Origin: Streptococcus mitis NCTC 12261
GTDB taxonomy: Bacteria > Bacillota > Bacilli > Lactobacillales > Streptococcaceae
Direction of reading: 5' to 3'
Assembly: GCF_000148585.2 (NCBI RefSeq)
Contig: NZ_CP028414.1
Coordinates: 1,355,501-1,419,500 of the forward strand
Length of the DNA stretch: 64,000 nt
Position numbers and translations under genes: made by a program
Notes under the pieces: generated by a model
What the model was told of the DNA's origin: nothing
The model's database searches: none
What the model saw: only the letters and a program-made list of their open reading frames with translations
Part shown: positions 27,201 to 36,600 of the stretch, in pieces
Layout: each line of letters begins with the position of its first letter
Position numbering within the stretch: position 1 is the stretch's first letter

Positions 27201-27706
27201 TAGACTTCCTTTCTCTTGCGGTATTGGATGGTAAAATCATAAGGATTTTTCTCATCTTTGGTATAGGATTTGCTTGAAACTGTCTCAAAAAGAGACAAAT
27301 CAAACTCCTCAGGGAAATAGGTATCTCCCTCCACCCGAGCATGAATTTGAGTCACAATTACTTCGTCAAGGTAGGGTTCAAAAGCCTGAAAAATTTGCTT
27401 CCCACCGATAATATAAAGATTCTTTTCTTGAGCCTGATACCAGTCCAAGACAGACTGGACATCCTGAAAAGTAGTAACCCCGTCTATCTTTTCTTCAGAA
27501 TTACGCGTCAAAATCAGAGTTTCCCGTTGTGGAAGCAAGCGACGCCCCATCCCATCAAAGGTCACACGCCCCATCAAGATAGCATGATTCAGAGTTGTTT
27601 CTTTGAAGTGTTGCAGTTCTGCTGGCAAATGCCAAGGCAGGCGATTTCCCTTACCAATCACACCCTCTTCATCCTGGGCCCAAATAGCTACGATTTTCTT
27701 AGTCAT
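27200..27706 (-). CDS. dfr: Dihydrofolate reductase
   Basis: 168 aa. Active-site residues W25 and E30 in [20 protein letters not shown] (45-50) and the YIIGGKQIF block (98-106). It reduces dihydrofolate with NADPH for thymidylate synthesis. Residue 100 is Ile, the trimethoprim-susceptible state in pneumococcus, where I100L is the main resistance change. Residue 92 is Ala. Confidence 0.96.
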   Translation of the reverse strand: MTKKIVAIWAQDEEGVIGKGNRLPWHLPAELQHFKETTLNHAILMGRVTFDGMGRRLLPQRETLILTRNSEEKIDGVTTFQDVQSVLDWYQAQEKNLYIIGGKQIFQAFEPYLDEVIVTQIHARVEGDTYFPEEFDLSLFETVSSKSYTKDEKNPYDFTIQYRKRKEV

Positions 27707-27788
27707 GCTTCCATCCTTTTCACTGATAGTACTATTTTATCAAAAAACTCAAAAAAAGACTGGTTTGGAATAGCTTACAGAATAGAAA

Positions 27789-27818
27789 AAAATCTGTAAG
27801 AGGCATCCTACAGATTTT
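27789..27818 (-). terminator. dpr terminator
   Basis: AAAATCTGTA pairs with TACAGATTTT across a 10-nt loop, then a long T-run on the minus strand. Confidence 0.85.
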
Positions 27819-27837
27819 TATATGATTATTCTATTTC

Positions 27838-28356
27838 TTACAAACCAGGTGCTTGTCCAAGTTCTGCGGCAAGCATCCAGATTGTTTTATCAGTTTCAGT
27901 TTTAGCATCTGTAAAGATACCGTTTGTCACATCGTCACCTTCTTCATCAGTAACATCCAAACCTTTTTGGAAGAGTTCTGACAAGTAACGGTAGATAGCA
28001 AGGACACGTTCCAAGCTTTCTTCAACATTACGGTATTCACCAGCTTCTTCTTCGATTTCACTGTTTTGAAGGAATTCTGTCAATGTAGAGAATGGGCTAC
28101 CACCAAGTGTGATCAAACGCTCACTGATTTCATCCAATTGACCATCAAGAGCTTCCATATACTCATCCATTTTTGGATGCCATACAAGGAAACCACGACC
28201 ACGCATGTACCAGTGCACTTGGTGCAAAGCAACGTGAGCTACATACAAATCAGCAACAGCTTGGTTCAATACTTCCTTTGTTTTTGCCAATGCTACTGGC
28301 GCTGCTTTTGTTAATGATGTTACGTCTTTTACTGCTTCTTTTTTCAATTCTACCAT
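27838..28356 (-). CDS. dpr: Dps-like iron-storage peroxide resistance protein Dpr
   Basis: 172 aa. The Dps ferroxidase signature is clear: [22 protein letters not shown] (about 45-65) with the His, Asp and Glu ligands, then [13 protein letters not shown]. Twelve subunits form a shell that oxidises and stores iron, protecting catalase-negative streptococci from Fenton chemistry. The promoter has -35 TTGCTA (28435-28440), 17-nt spacer, -10 TATACT (28412-28417), with a palindrome over the -10. Confidence 0.95.
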   Translation of the reverse strand: MVELKKEAVKDVTSLTKAAPVALAKTKEVLNQAVADLYVAHVALHQVHWYMRGRGFLVWHPKMDEYMEALDGQLDEISERLITLGGSPFSTLTEFLQNSEIEEEAGEYRNVEESLERVLAIYRYLSELFQKGLDVTDEEGDDVTNGIFTDAKTETDKTIWMLAAELGQAPGL

Positions 28357-28407
28357 TTTATTTTACCTCATTCATTATTATTTGTAACCACTTCTTAATG
28401 ATTACTA

Positions 28408-28426
28408 CCTTAGTATACTACTAAGG
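28408..28426 (-). promoter_or_regulatory. dpr promoter -10 with overlapping palindromic operator
   Basis: CCTTAGTA-TAC-TACTAAGG, a perfect 8-bp inverted repeat with 3-nt centre, covers the dpr -10 TATACT. The position is right for a repressor. The regulator is not identified; iron, peroxide or metal regulators are candidates. Confidence 0.6.
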
Positions 28427-28546
28427 AAAACCAATAGCAAGCCAAATGACTCACATGAGAAAAGTTGCAATAGACTGATAATTTAAGATTTTTTTAGAAT
28501 AAAACCTAGTCACTTTCAAACTCTCTTAACAGCTATAAAATAAAGA

Positions 28547-28575
28547 AAAAGAGTATACAATTTGTAGGCTCTTTT
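28547..28575 (-). terminator. lytC terminator
   Basis: AAAAGAG (28547-28553) pairs with CTCTTTT (28569-28575); inner ACAA/TTGT may extend it. The interval 28427-28546 between dpr and this site holds the dpr -35 and nothing else I can see. Confidence 0.65.
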
Positions 28576-28588
28576 CTCATTTTACATC

Positions 28589-30166
28589 TTAATACCAGAC
28601 ACTGACATCAACCTGTCCTCGTATCCCTTTAAGAGAGTCAGATGAAGTATATTGCCATCCTTTTTCTCCTGAATAATGAGGATTGTTCCAATCAAGCGCA
28701 TCCGTATAAGCTGCAACCCAGTTTACATGTTGTAAAATATTTGGATGATTCAAACGAGTTTGCAAAAGTTGACGATAGCTATAAACTTTCACGTTTTGGT
28801 AACCAGCATGCTTCATGGTTTCCATATACTTATTGATAATTTTAACCCAAGTGTCTGTATCTGCTGGAGCTTTCTTAGATTTATTTTCATACTCCCAGTT
28901 TTCAACATCATAGTAGATTGGATAAGATAAGTTCATCTTGTATTTCTTCAAGAGTTCAATAGTCTGCTTAGCATCATTCTCAGCATCTGTTTCATTTTCT
29001 GCATAGGTATAAAGATAAACACCATAAGGAATACCTAGTCGATTAAATTCTTGAATATTATGTGCCAATTCCTTATCTTCTACACCGCTGTATCCTAAGC
29101 GCACAATAACACCATCAACTCCATTTTCCTGGATAACCTTTTTCCAATCACTAATGCGGCCATTATGATCACTGACATCAATAACCTTCTTAGCACGGTC
29201 AGTTCCGACCTGTTCTTCACGATGGTTAAAGAAATAACGGTGTCCATTTCGATAAACCCAACCAACATTCAAGGCTTTCTTTTCTTTCAGTTCCCCTGAA
29301 TCAGCAAAAGTATAACGAGTATCGTCCATGATTAACTCACCTGTTGCCATGACACCACTTTCAGTAAGATAGTAGTTTCCATGCCACTCATCTTGAGCCA
29401 TATAGCCCCACTTCTTGAAATAATACCACTTGCCATCAATCTTTTGCCACTGTTCATTAGCATAAGAACCATCTGCCTTAAGATAGAACCAACTCTTATA
29501 ATGATTATCGTAAAGCCATTCGTTTTGCATCATGGCACCTTGACCATTCAAGAAATAATTTCCTTGCCACTGACTTTTAGCCATATAGCCCCACTTCTTA
29601 AAATAGTACCATTTGCCATTGATTTTCTGCCATTCTTGTTCTGCATAAGAACCATCTGCCTTGAGGTAGAACCAGCTCTTATAATTGTTATCGTAAACCC
29701 ATTCATTTTTAGCCATGTATCCACCTGCTTTGAGGTAGTAGTTTCCATGCCATTCTTTTTGGGCATAACGACCATCTGCTTTTATATAGAACCAACTATT
29801 GTAGCTAGTATCGAAAATCCATTCACTCTTAGCTTTTGAACCATCTGCTTTTACATAGAAGTCACCTTCCCAATGTGCTGATGTTGAATTTGGCTTACTT
29901 TCTTCTTTCTGACTACTAGCTCGCGTCTCTTTTACTTCTTCCTTTTTCTCTGGACGCTGACTAGAAGAAGTCTCAACCTTTTTCTCTTCTTCTTTTTGAC
30001 TTGTAGTCGTTTCTGATTTCTTTTCTTCTACCTTACTAGAAGAAGCTTGAACACTGCTTTCTTCCGAAGATGCTTTCACTTCAGCTTCATTTGCAGCCAC
30101 CTGATTAACGATCAATCCAAGCAAAAAGGCACTTGCTAATCCAATTTTTCCAATCTTTGTTTTCAA
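28589..30166 (-). CDS. lytC: Choline-binding lysozyme LytC
   Basis: 525 aa from a TTG at 30166, which has GGAGAGG 5 nt upstream and gives a normal signal peptide (KTKIGKIGLASAFLLGLIVNQVAA). The ATG at 30199 would add 11 residues and has no ribosome site. A Ser/Glu/Lys-rich linker (about 30-95) leads to 11 choline-binding repeats (about 98-325), such as WFYLKADGSYA. The C-terminal GH25 muramidase domain has DVSDHNG (about 332-338) and the catalytic DVE in YPIYYDVENWE. It cleaves MurNAc-GlcNAc bonds and acts in autolysis and fratricide. The 11-repeat count equals pneumococcal LytC. Confidence 0.93.
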   Translation of the reverse strand: MKTKIGKIGLASAFLLGLIVNQVAANEAEVKASSEESSVQASSSKVEEKKSETTTSQKEEEKKVETSSSQRPEKKEEVKETRASSQKEESKPNSTSAHWEGDFYVKADGSKAKSEWIFDTSYNSWFYIKADGRYAQKEWHGNYYLKAGGYMAKNEWVYDNNYKSWFYLKADGSYAEQEWQKINGKWYYFKKWGYMAKSQWQGNYFLNGQGAMMQNEWLYDNHYKSWFYLKADGSYANEQWQKIDGKWYYFKKWGYMAQDEWHGNYYLTESGVMATGELIMDDTRYTFADSGELKEKKALNVGWVYRNGHRYFFNHREEQVGTDRAKKVIDVSDHNGRISDWKKVIQENGVDGVIVRLGYSGVEDKELAHNIQEFNRLGIPYGVYLYTYAENETDAENDAKQTIELLKKYKMNLSYPIYYDVENWEYENKSKKAPADTDTWVKIINKYMETMKHAGYQNVKVYSYRQLLQTRLNHPNILQHVNWVAAYTDALDWNNPHYSGEKGWQYTSSDSLKGIRGQVDVSVWY

Positions 30167-30232
30167 TCTTTCCTCTCCTATAAAAAATGGAACAGACATC
30201 TGAATGCTGTTCCACCTAGCTTTTGCTACTGA

Positions 30233-30991
30233 TTATTTTACAAAGTCAAGCAAAGCCAAGAAGCTTTCTGCTTCAAGTGACGCACCACCAACAAGGGCAC
30301 CGTCAACGTCTGGGCAAGCCATGTATGAAGCAACGTTTTCAGGTTTAACAGAACCACCGTATTGAACACGAACTTTGTCTGCAACTTCTTGACCAAAGTC
30401 AGCAGCTACAACGTCACGAACAACTTTACACATTTTTTGTGCATCGTCTTGTGAAGCTGATTTACCAGTACCGATAGCCCAGATTGGCTCGTAAGCGATA
30501 ACTGATGCAGCAACTTGTTCAGCAGTCAATCCAGCCAATGCAGCAGATACTTGAGCACCTACGAATTCAGCAGCTTTACCAGCTTCGTAAGTTTCAAGTG
30601 ACTCACCACAACAGATGATTGGAAGCATACCGTTTGCAAAGATTGCTTTTGCTTTTTTGTTGATATCTTCGTCAGTTTCATGGAAGTAGTCACGGCGTTC
30701 TGAGTGACCGATAACAACGTAGTCAGTACCGATTTCTTTCAAAACTTGTGGGCTTGTTTCACCAGTGAAAGCACCTGCATTTTCAAAGTAGCAGTTTTGA
30801 GCAGCAACTTTAAGGTTTGAACCTTTAGCAGCAGCAAGAACAGCTGTCAAATCAAGAGCTGGAGCTGCGATACCTGCTTCAACAAGATCTGATGAAGGAA
30901 GTTTTGATGCAACTGCTTCAACAAATGCTTTAGCTTCTTCTGGATTTTTGTTCATTTTCCAGTTACCAGCGATAAATGGTTTACGTGACAT
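30233..30991 (-). CDS. tpiA: Triosephosphate isomerase
   Basis: 252 aa from the ATG at 30991 ([14 protein letters not shown]), which has GAGGT upstream; seven extra codons in the longer frame are leader. Active-site residues lie in NWKMN (K), IGHSERR (H) and [10 protein letters not shown] (E). It is a core glycolytic enzyme. Strong codon bias fits high expression. Confidence 0.97.
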   Translation of the reverse strand: MSRKPFIAGNWKMNKNPEEAKAFVEAVASKLPSSDLVEAGIAAPALDLTAVLAAAKGSNLKVAAQNCYFENAGAFTGETSPQVLKEIGTDYVVIGHSERRDYFHETDEDINKKAKAIFANGMLPIICCGESLETYEAGKAAEFVGAQVSAALAGLTAEQVAASVIAYEPIWAIGTGKSASQDDAQKMCKVVRDVVAADFGQEVADKVRVQYGGSVKPENVASYMACPDVDGALVGGASLEAESFLALLDFVK

Positions 30992-31088
30992 TTCACATAC
31001 CTCTTTTTTCAATTTATTTTCTATTTATTTTATCACAATTAGACACAGCTTGCAAATCTTACTCGGATTTCAAGCCTGCTTCCAACTA

Positions 31089-31766
31089 TTAATCCTTCCA
31101 AAGATCCATGGCATTTCTAAAATCTGCCGATACCTGTGTCAACTGAGGATTGCTTGCTTCTCTTTCTGCCCGCTTGGCCTCTATTTGGACCACACTTTTG
31201 ATGCCTTCATGGCGCCAATTTCTCAAAATCGCCTGAATGTACTTCCAGTTTGGTTTGCCATTCAAAACCGCTTCACGAAGAGCTTCCTTAATCAAGTCAG
31301 CACTGGTCCCATCTTCCTTAAGAGTCTTGGTCAAATCCTCAATCTCAAAAGGCGTCAACAAGCGACCCAACTCCTGTTGGAAGGTTTCCACCAAATCCTT
31401 AAGCTGATTTTGAGGTGCCAATTGGTCTGAACTTGATTGAACAGCTCCAAGCAAGTCGTCCAAACGTTCCAAGGCTAGACTGGCATCAAAAAGTAATTCA
31501 ATTTCACCATTCAATTCAATCGTTCGATACTGAAGCAGTCCCCTCTCCGTCAGATTGGAAATAGCCTGGTTTACATCTGAAATTTCCTTGCCAATCCTTT
31601 CAGCAATCTGGCTTGGGGACATTTCTTCTAAGCCTGTCGTATTTTGCAAATAGAAAAATTGCCAGACCAGAAAATCGTCACTGGAAGGAAAGAGTTCCTT
31701 AAAATGCAAGAGCAGGGCACTCGGTAAAACCAAGTTCCCTGATTTAAAAGCGTCTAAATATGTCAT
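31089..31766 (-). CDS. dnaD: DnaD replication initiation protein
   Basis: 225 aa. An N-terminal winged helix (about 1-110, with SPSQIAERIGKEISDVNQAISNL) and a C-terminal DnaD/DnaB2-type helical domain (about 125-205, with WKYIQAILRNWRHEGI). It remodels DNA at origins and helps load the helicase. It starts 8 nt after metA, so the two are co-transcribed. Confidence 0.92.
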   Translation of the reverse strand: MTYLDAFKSGNLVLPSALLLHFKELFPSSDDFLVWQFFYLQNTTGLEEMSPSQIAERIGKEISDVNQAISNLTERGLLQYRTIELNGEIELLFDASLALERLDDLLGAVQSSSDQLAPQNQLKDLVETFQQELGRLLTPFEIEDLTKTLKEDGTSADLIKEALREAVLNGKPNWKYIQAILRNWRHEGIKSVVQIEAKRAEREASNPQLTQVSADFRNAMDLWKD

Positions 31767-31774
31767 AATTCCTC

Positions 31775-32719
31775 TTATAAATACCCATATGCAGATGCAT
31801 CATCTTCTATCTTTCTCCAGTCAAAAGGCGTCTCCTGATAGACGGCATAGTTCACCCAGTTGCTGAAAAAGAGGGCTGCTGATGAAGACCAACAAAGACA
31901 AGGTGTCTGGTTGACATCATCATCCTTAAAGTAATTTTCTGGAATATGAGGATCCAAACCTGCGTCACGATCTCGGAAATATTCATTTGCCAAGGTATCA
32001 CGGTCATATTCCAAATGCCCAAAACTATAAATTTCTCGTAAATCACGACTGGCCAAAATCGAAACCCCAACCTGAGGTCCTTCCGATAAAATCTCTAGAT
32101 TGGTTTTATTTAAAATTTCTTCCTTGGAAATCTCCGTGTGCCGTGAATGAGGGGATACATAGCTATCATCAAAGCCTCTAAAGAGAAGGTGCCCTTCTTT
32201 TAAGGTATCCTGAGGATAAATACCTGATAACTTACTATCCATCTGGTATTTTTCTACCCCATAGCGGAGATAAAGCCCAGCCTGAGCCCCCCAACAGATA
32301 TGAAGGGTCGAATAGACATGGGTCTTGGACCACTCGATAACCTGACTGAATTCCTCCCAATAGTCCACTTCCTCAAATGGTAAATGCTCAACTGGAGCAC
32401 CCGTGATAATCATCCCATCAAAATACTCATCCTTAACTTCTGGAAAAGTTTTGTAGAAGGTCTCCATGTGTTCTGATCGAGTTGTTTTAGAACGATGGCT
32501 CTCCATATAGAGGAAATCAATATCCAGTTGTAGGGGTGTATTGGCCAAATGGCGCAACAACTGAGTCTCTGTCACCATTTTCTTGGGCATAAGATTTAAA
32601 ATCAAAATCTTCAAGGGACGGATATCTTGGTGGGCAGCGCGTTGATCATCCATGACAAAGATATTCTCTGTCCGTAAAATCTCAACAGCTGGTAATTTTT
32701 TATCAATTCGAATCGGCAT
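31775..32719 (-). CDS. metA: Homoserine O-acyltransferase (MetA type)
   Basis: 314 aa. Catalytic Cys in [16 protein letters not shown] (about 140-155) and the His/Glu of [15 protein letters not shown] (about 232-246). MetA acylates homoserine at the start of methionine synthesis; Gram-positive members usually use acetyl-CoA despite the succinyltransferase name. The promoter overlaps a MET-box. AGGAGAGAG precedes the ATG. Confidence 0.95.
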   Translation of the reverse strand: MPIRIDKKLPAVEILRTENIFVMDDQRAAHQDIRPLKILILNLMPKKMVTETQLLRHLANTPLQLDIDFLYMESHRSKTTRSEHMETFYKTFPEVKDEYFDGMIITGAPVEHLPFEEVDYWEEFSQVIEWSKTHVYSTLHICWGAQAGLYLRYGVEKYQMDSKLSGIYPQDTLKEGHLLFRGFDDSYVSPHSRHTEISKEEILNKTNLEILSEGPQVGVSILASRDLREIYSFGHLEYDRDTLANEYFRDRDAGLDPHIPENYFKDDDVNQTPCLCWSSSAALFFSNWVNYAVYQETPFDWRKIEDDASAYGYL

Positions 32720-32793
32720 AACTCTCTCCTAACTGTACTTTTCAGGAATCATTGCATGTGTTTGAAGTCAAATCTCAAACACTTGTTCCTTTT

Positions 32794-32827
32794 ATTATAC
32801 TGTAAGAAGATATAGTTTTCAATTATA
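32794..32827 (-). promoter_or_regulatory. metA promoter with MET-box
   Basis: -35 TTGAAA (32817-32822), 17-nt spacer, -10 TATAAT (32794-32799). The 17-mer at 32811-32827, TATAGTTTTCAATTATA, matches the streptococcal MET-box TATAGTTTnAAACTATA at 14 of 16 defined positions and covers the -35. Such sites bind the LysR-type methionine regulator MtaR/MetR. Confidence 0.72.
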
Positions 32828-32874
32828 GTTTTTCTCTAACTAGCTATAGTCTGTTTTTATATCCTAATGTAGAG

Positions 32875-32898
32875 AAAACAGCCCTAGGGACTGTTTTT
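32875..32898 (-). terminator. apt terminator
   Basis: AAAACAG (32875-32881) pairs with CTGTTTT (32891-32897), with inner CC/GG. It is followed on the minus strand by a short T-rich stretch. Confidence 0.7.
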
Positions 32899-32900
32899 CA

Positions 32901-33413
32901 TTAATAATGCATGAGAACTTTGTAGTCGTAGTCACCGATTTTTTCACGGCCGTTCAATTCATCCAATTCAACAAGGAAGGCACAACCTGCCACAACACCA
33001 CCAAGTTTTTCAATCATCTCAATGGTTGCCTTAACAGTTCCACCTGTAGCCAAGAGGTCATCTACGATAAGAACACGTTGACCTGGCTTGATGGCATCCG
33101 CGTGCATAGTCAAGGTATCAACACCGTACTCTTTTTCATAGTCAGCAGAAATAACTTCACGTGGTAATTTCCCTGGCTTACGAACAGGTGCAAAACCAAT
33201 TCCCAACTCGAAGGCAACTGGACAACCCACGATAAATCCACGAGCCTCAGGTCCTACAACCATGTCAATTTTCTTGTCAGTAGCATACTGAACGATTTCA
33301 CGAACAGCGTAGCTATAAGCATTTCCATCAGCCATCAAAGGACTGATATCACGGAAGGTAATGCCTTCCTTTGGATAATTTTCAATTGTTGCAATATAAT
33401 CTTTTAAATTCAT
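32901..33413 (-). CDS. apt: Adenine phosphoribosyltransferase
   Basis: 170 aa from the ATG at 33413 ([10 protein letters not shown]), the usual length; upstream codons in the longer frame cross the promoter. The PRPP-binding loop [13 protein letters not shown] (about 120-132) is intact. It salvages adenine to AMP. The ribosome site is a weak purine tract. It is the last gene whose order matches the left-hand syntenic block. Confidence 0.96.
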   Translation of the reverse strand: MNLKDYIATIENYPKEGITFRDISPLMADGNAYSYAVREIVQYATDKKIDMVVGPEARGFIVGCPVAFELGIGFAPVRKPGKLPREVISADYEKEYGVDTLTMHADAIKPGQRVLIVDDLLATGGTVKATIEMIEKLGGVVAGCAFLVELDELNGREKIGDYDYKVLMHY

Positions 33414-33444
33414 CTTTTTCTTTCTTTCAAAGTTTTTACTCTCT

Positions 33445-33450
33445 ATTATA
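33445..33450 (-). promoter_or_regulatory. Extended -10 promoter of apt
   Basis: TGG-TATAAT on the minus strand; start near 33438, 25 nt before the apt ATG. Confidence 0.6.
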
Positions 33451-33539
33451 CCATATTTTCTCCGAAATATGAAAGTATAATCATTATTTACTCCCAAAGA
33501 GCCCGATTTCGCTACTCACTCTGTAGCCATAATAGCCAA

Positions 33540-33571
33540 AAAACTGATGAATCTTTCGATTCATCAGTTTT
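33540..33571 (-). terminator. Terminator of the giant adhesin gene
   Basis: Perfect 14-bp stem AAAACTGATGAATC/GATTCATCAGTTTT with a TTTC loop, followed by T-run on the minus strand. Confidence 0.9.
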
Positions 33572-33616
33572 AAGGATAATCTGTTCATTGCAAACAAATC
33601 ATGTCAATTAGAAGGC

Positions 33617-36600
33617 TTAGTCTTCTTTCTTCTTGCGAGCGACAAGACCAAATCCACTCAATACTCCGAGAAGTCCAAGTGCTGCTAGGCTAGCATTGTC
33701 TTCTGTACCAGTATTTGGCAATTCACGTTTACCTTCAGCTTCTTTCATTGCTGTTGGTTGTACTGGTTGTGCTGGAGTAGCCGGTACTTGAGGTTTAGCT
33801 GGCTGTTCAGGCATTGCTGGAGTAGCTGGCTCAACTGGTTGTACTGGTTTTTGAGATTGAATCTTACGGTAAACATTGCGAACATTTCCATTAGCATCTG
33901 TTTCTGTACGAACCAACTCATAACCTTCTAATGATTTACGTGGATGTGAACCATCTTCATTCGGAATAATCAATTCACCATTTTCGTCTACATAAGTTGT
34001 TAATACTTTTTCGTAAACTGGTGTTGATGGAGTTGGCGTTGGCGTTGGTGCTGGAGTTGAAACTTTCTCATAAACGTGTTCTACATCGCCATTTGGAAGT
34101 TTCTTAGTCTCTACGAAGCGGTAACCTGGGATATCTTTCTTAGGTTGTTCACCATCTTCACTTGGATTTCCTGGAATCTCGTTTCCTTCTTTATCCTTGA
34201 ATGATGTCTTAACTTTTTCGTAGACGTGCTCTGTATCTCCATTTGGAAGTTTCTTAGTCTCTACGAAGCGGTAGCCTGGGATATCTTTCTTAGGTTGGTC
34301 GCCATCTTCACTTGGATTACCTGGAATCTCGTTTCCTTCTTTATCCTTGAATGATGTCTTAACTTTTTCGTAGACGTGCTCTGTATCTCCATTTGGAAGT
34401 TTCTTAGTTTCTACGAAGCGGTAGCCTGGGATATCTTTCTTAGGTTGGTCGCCGTCTTCACTTGGATTTCCTGGAATCTCATTTCCTTCTTTATCCTTGA
34501 ATGATGTCTTAACTTTTTCGTAGACGTGTTCGATATCGCCATTTGGAAGTTTCTTAGTCTCTACGAAGCGGTAGCCTGGGATATCTTTCTTAGGTTGGTC
34601 GCCATCTTCACTTGGATTTCCTGGAATCTCGTTTCCTTCTTTATCCTTGAATGATGTCTTAACTTTTTCGTAGACGTGTTCGATATCGCCATTTGGAAGT
34701 TTCTTAGTCTCTACGAAGCGGTAACCTGGAATATCTTTCTTAGGTTGGTCGCCATCTTCTGTTGGATAGTTTGGAATTTCATTTCCGTCTTTATCCTTGT
34801 GACTTGTCTTAACTTTCTCATAAACGTGTTCTACATCGCCATTTGGAAGTTTCTTAGTCTCTACGAAGCGGTAGCCTGGGATATCTTTCTTAGGTTGGTC
34901 GCCATCTTCGCTTGGATTACCTGGAATCTCGTTTCCTTCTTTATCCTTGAATGATGTCTTAACTTTTTCGTAGACGTGCTCTGTATCTCCATTTGGAAGT
35001 TTCTTAGTTTCTACGAAGCGGTAGCCTGGGATATCTTTCTTAGGTTGTTCGCCGTCTTCTGTTGGATAGTTTGGAATTACATTGCCATCTTTATCTTTAT
35101 AAGTTGTTGTCACTTTCTCGTAGATGTGTTTTGTATTTCCTTTTTCGTCAATCTCAGTTTTAACAATCTTGTATCCTGGGATGTCTTTAGTTGGTTTAGT
35201 TCCATCTTCTGTTGGTGAAAGTGGGTTACCATCTTTATCAACGAATGAAGTATCAGGACGAACTGTTGGAGTGTAAGTAGCTGTTACTGGTGTACCGTTC
35301 TTATCTACACGTTTAACTGTTACACCTTTAGCTTTTCCTACGAAGTCAGGCTCTGGTGTGAAGGTTACTTTACCGTTTTCATCGATAGTGTATGTTCCTT
35401 CACCTGGTACTTTCTTCTCAGTTGTGCCATCGTCAAATGTTGGTTTAACTGTTTCATCGATTTCAACTGGAACTTCCTTACCGTTGATTGTAACTTTTCC
35501 ACCTTCAAATGTTGGTGTTCCTGATTGAGGTTGTCCTTTAGGACCTTCTGATTCAGTATCTTTTGAAGTTGGTGTTACTGGAACGACTACTGGAGTGTAC
35601 TTAGCTGTGATTGGTGTACCGTTCTTATCTACACGTTTAACTGTTACACCTGTTGCTTGACCAGTGAAGTTCTTCTCTGGTGTAAAGGTTACTGTACCGT
35701 TCTCATCGATTGTGTATGTTCCTTCACCTGGTACTTTCTTCTCAGTTGTACCATCATCAAATGTTGGTTTAACAGTTTCATCGATTTCTACAGTTTTTTC
35801 TTCACCGTTGACTGTTACTTTTCCACCTTCAAATGTTGGTGTTCCTGATTGAGTAGCACCTTGAACATTTGTAGTAATAACATCTGAACTTGTTGGTGTT
35901 GCTGGTTTTACAACTGGTGTGTAAGTAGCTTTAACTGGTGTGCCGTTCTTATCTTCGCGTTGAACTGTTACACCTGTTCCCTTACCTGTGAAGTTCTTCT
36001 CTGGTGTAAATGTAACTGTTCCGTCAGGAGACACTGTATATGTTCCTTCGCCTTCGATAGTTACTGAATCAACTGGATCACCTGTTTTTGGATCTACCAA
36101 TTTAGCTGGTTTATCTTCATCGATTTCAACAGTTTTTTCTTCACCATTTACTGTTACTTTTCCACCTTCAAATGTTGGTTTACCTGTTTGAGTTGAACCT
36201 TGAACATCTTCTGTTACAGCGTCTGTTCCTGTTGGTGTTACTGGTGTTACTGTTGGAGTGTATTTAGCTGTCACTGGTGTGCCATTCTTATCTACACGTT
36301 TAACAGTTACGCCTGTTCCTTTACCTGTAAATCCTTTTTCTGGTGTGAATTTCACTGTTCCATCTGGTTCAACTGTGTATGTTCCTTCGCCTGGAATAAC
36401 TTTTTCTTTTGAACCATCTTCGAAGGTTGCTGGAGTATCATCATCCATTGGAACATTTGGATTACCTGGAGTGAATGTTGGTTTACCAGTTTGTTCTTTA
36501 CCTTGGATGTCTATTGTTTCAGCTGGTTCCGCAGTTGGTGTTACTGGTGTTACTGTTGGAGTGTATTTAGCTGTCACTGGTGTGCCATTCTTATCTACAC

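Noticed and set aside
33414-33497. 28-codon N-terminal extension of apt
   Set aside because: It crosses the apt -10 and contains no family sequence; the enzyme is normally 170 residues from MNLKDY.
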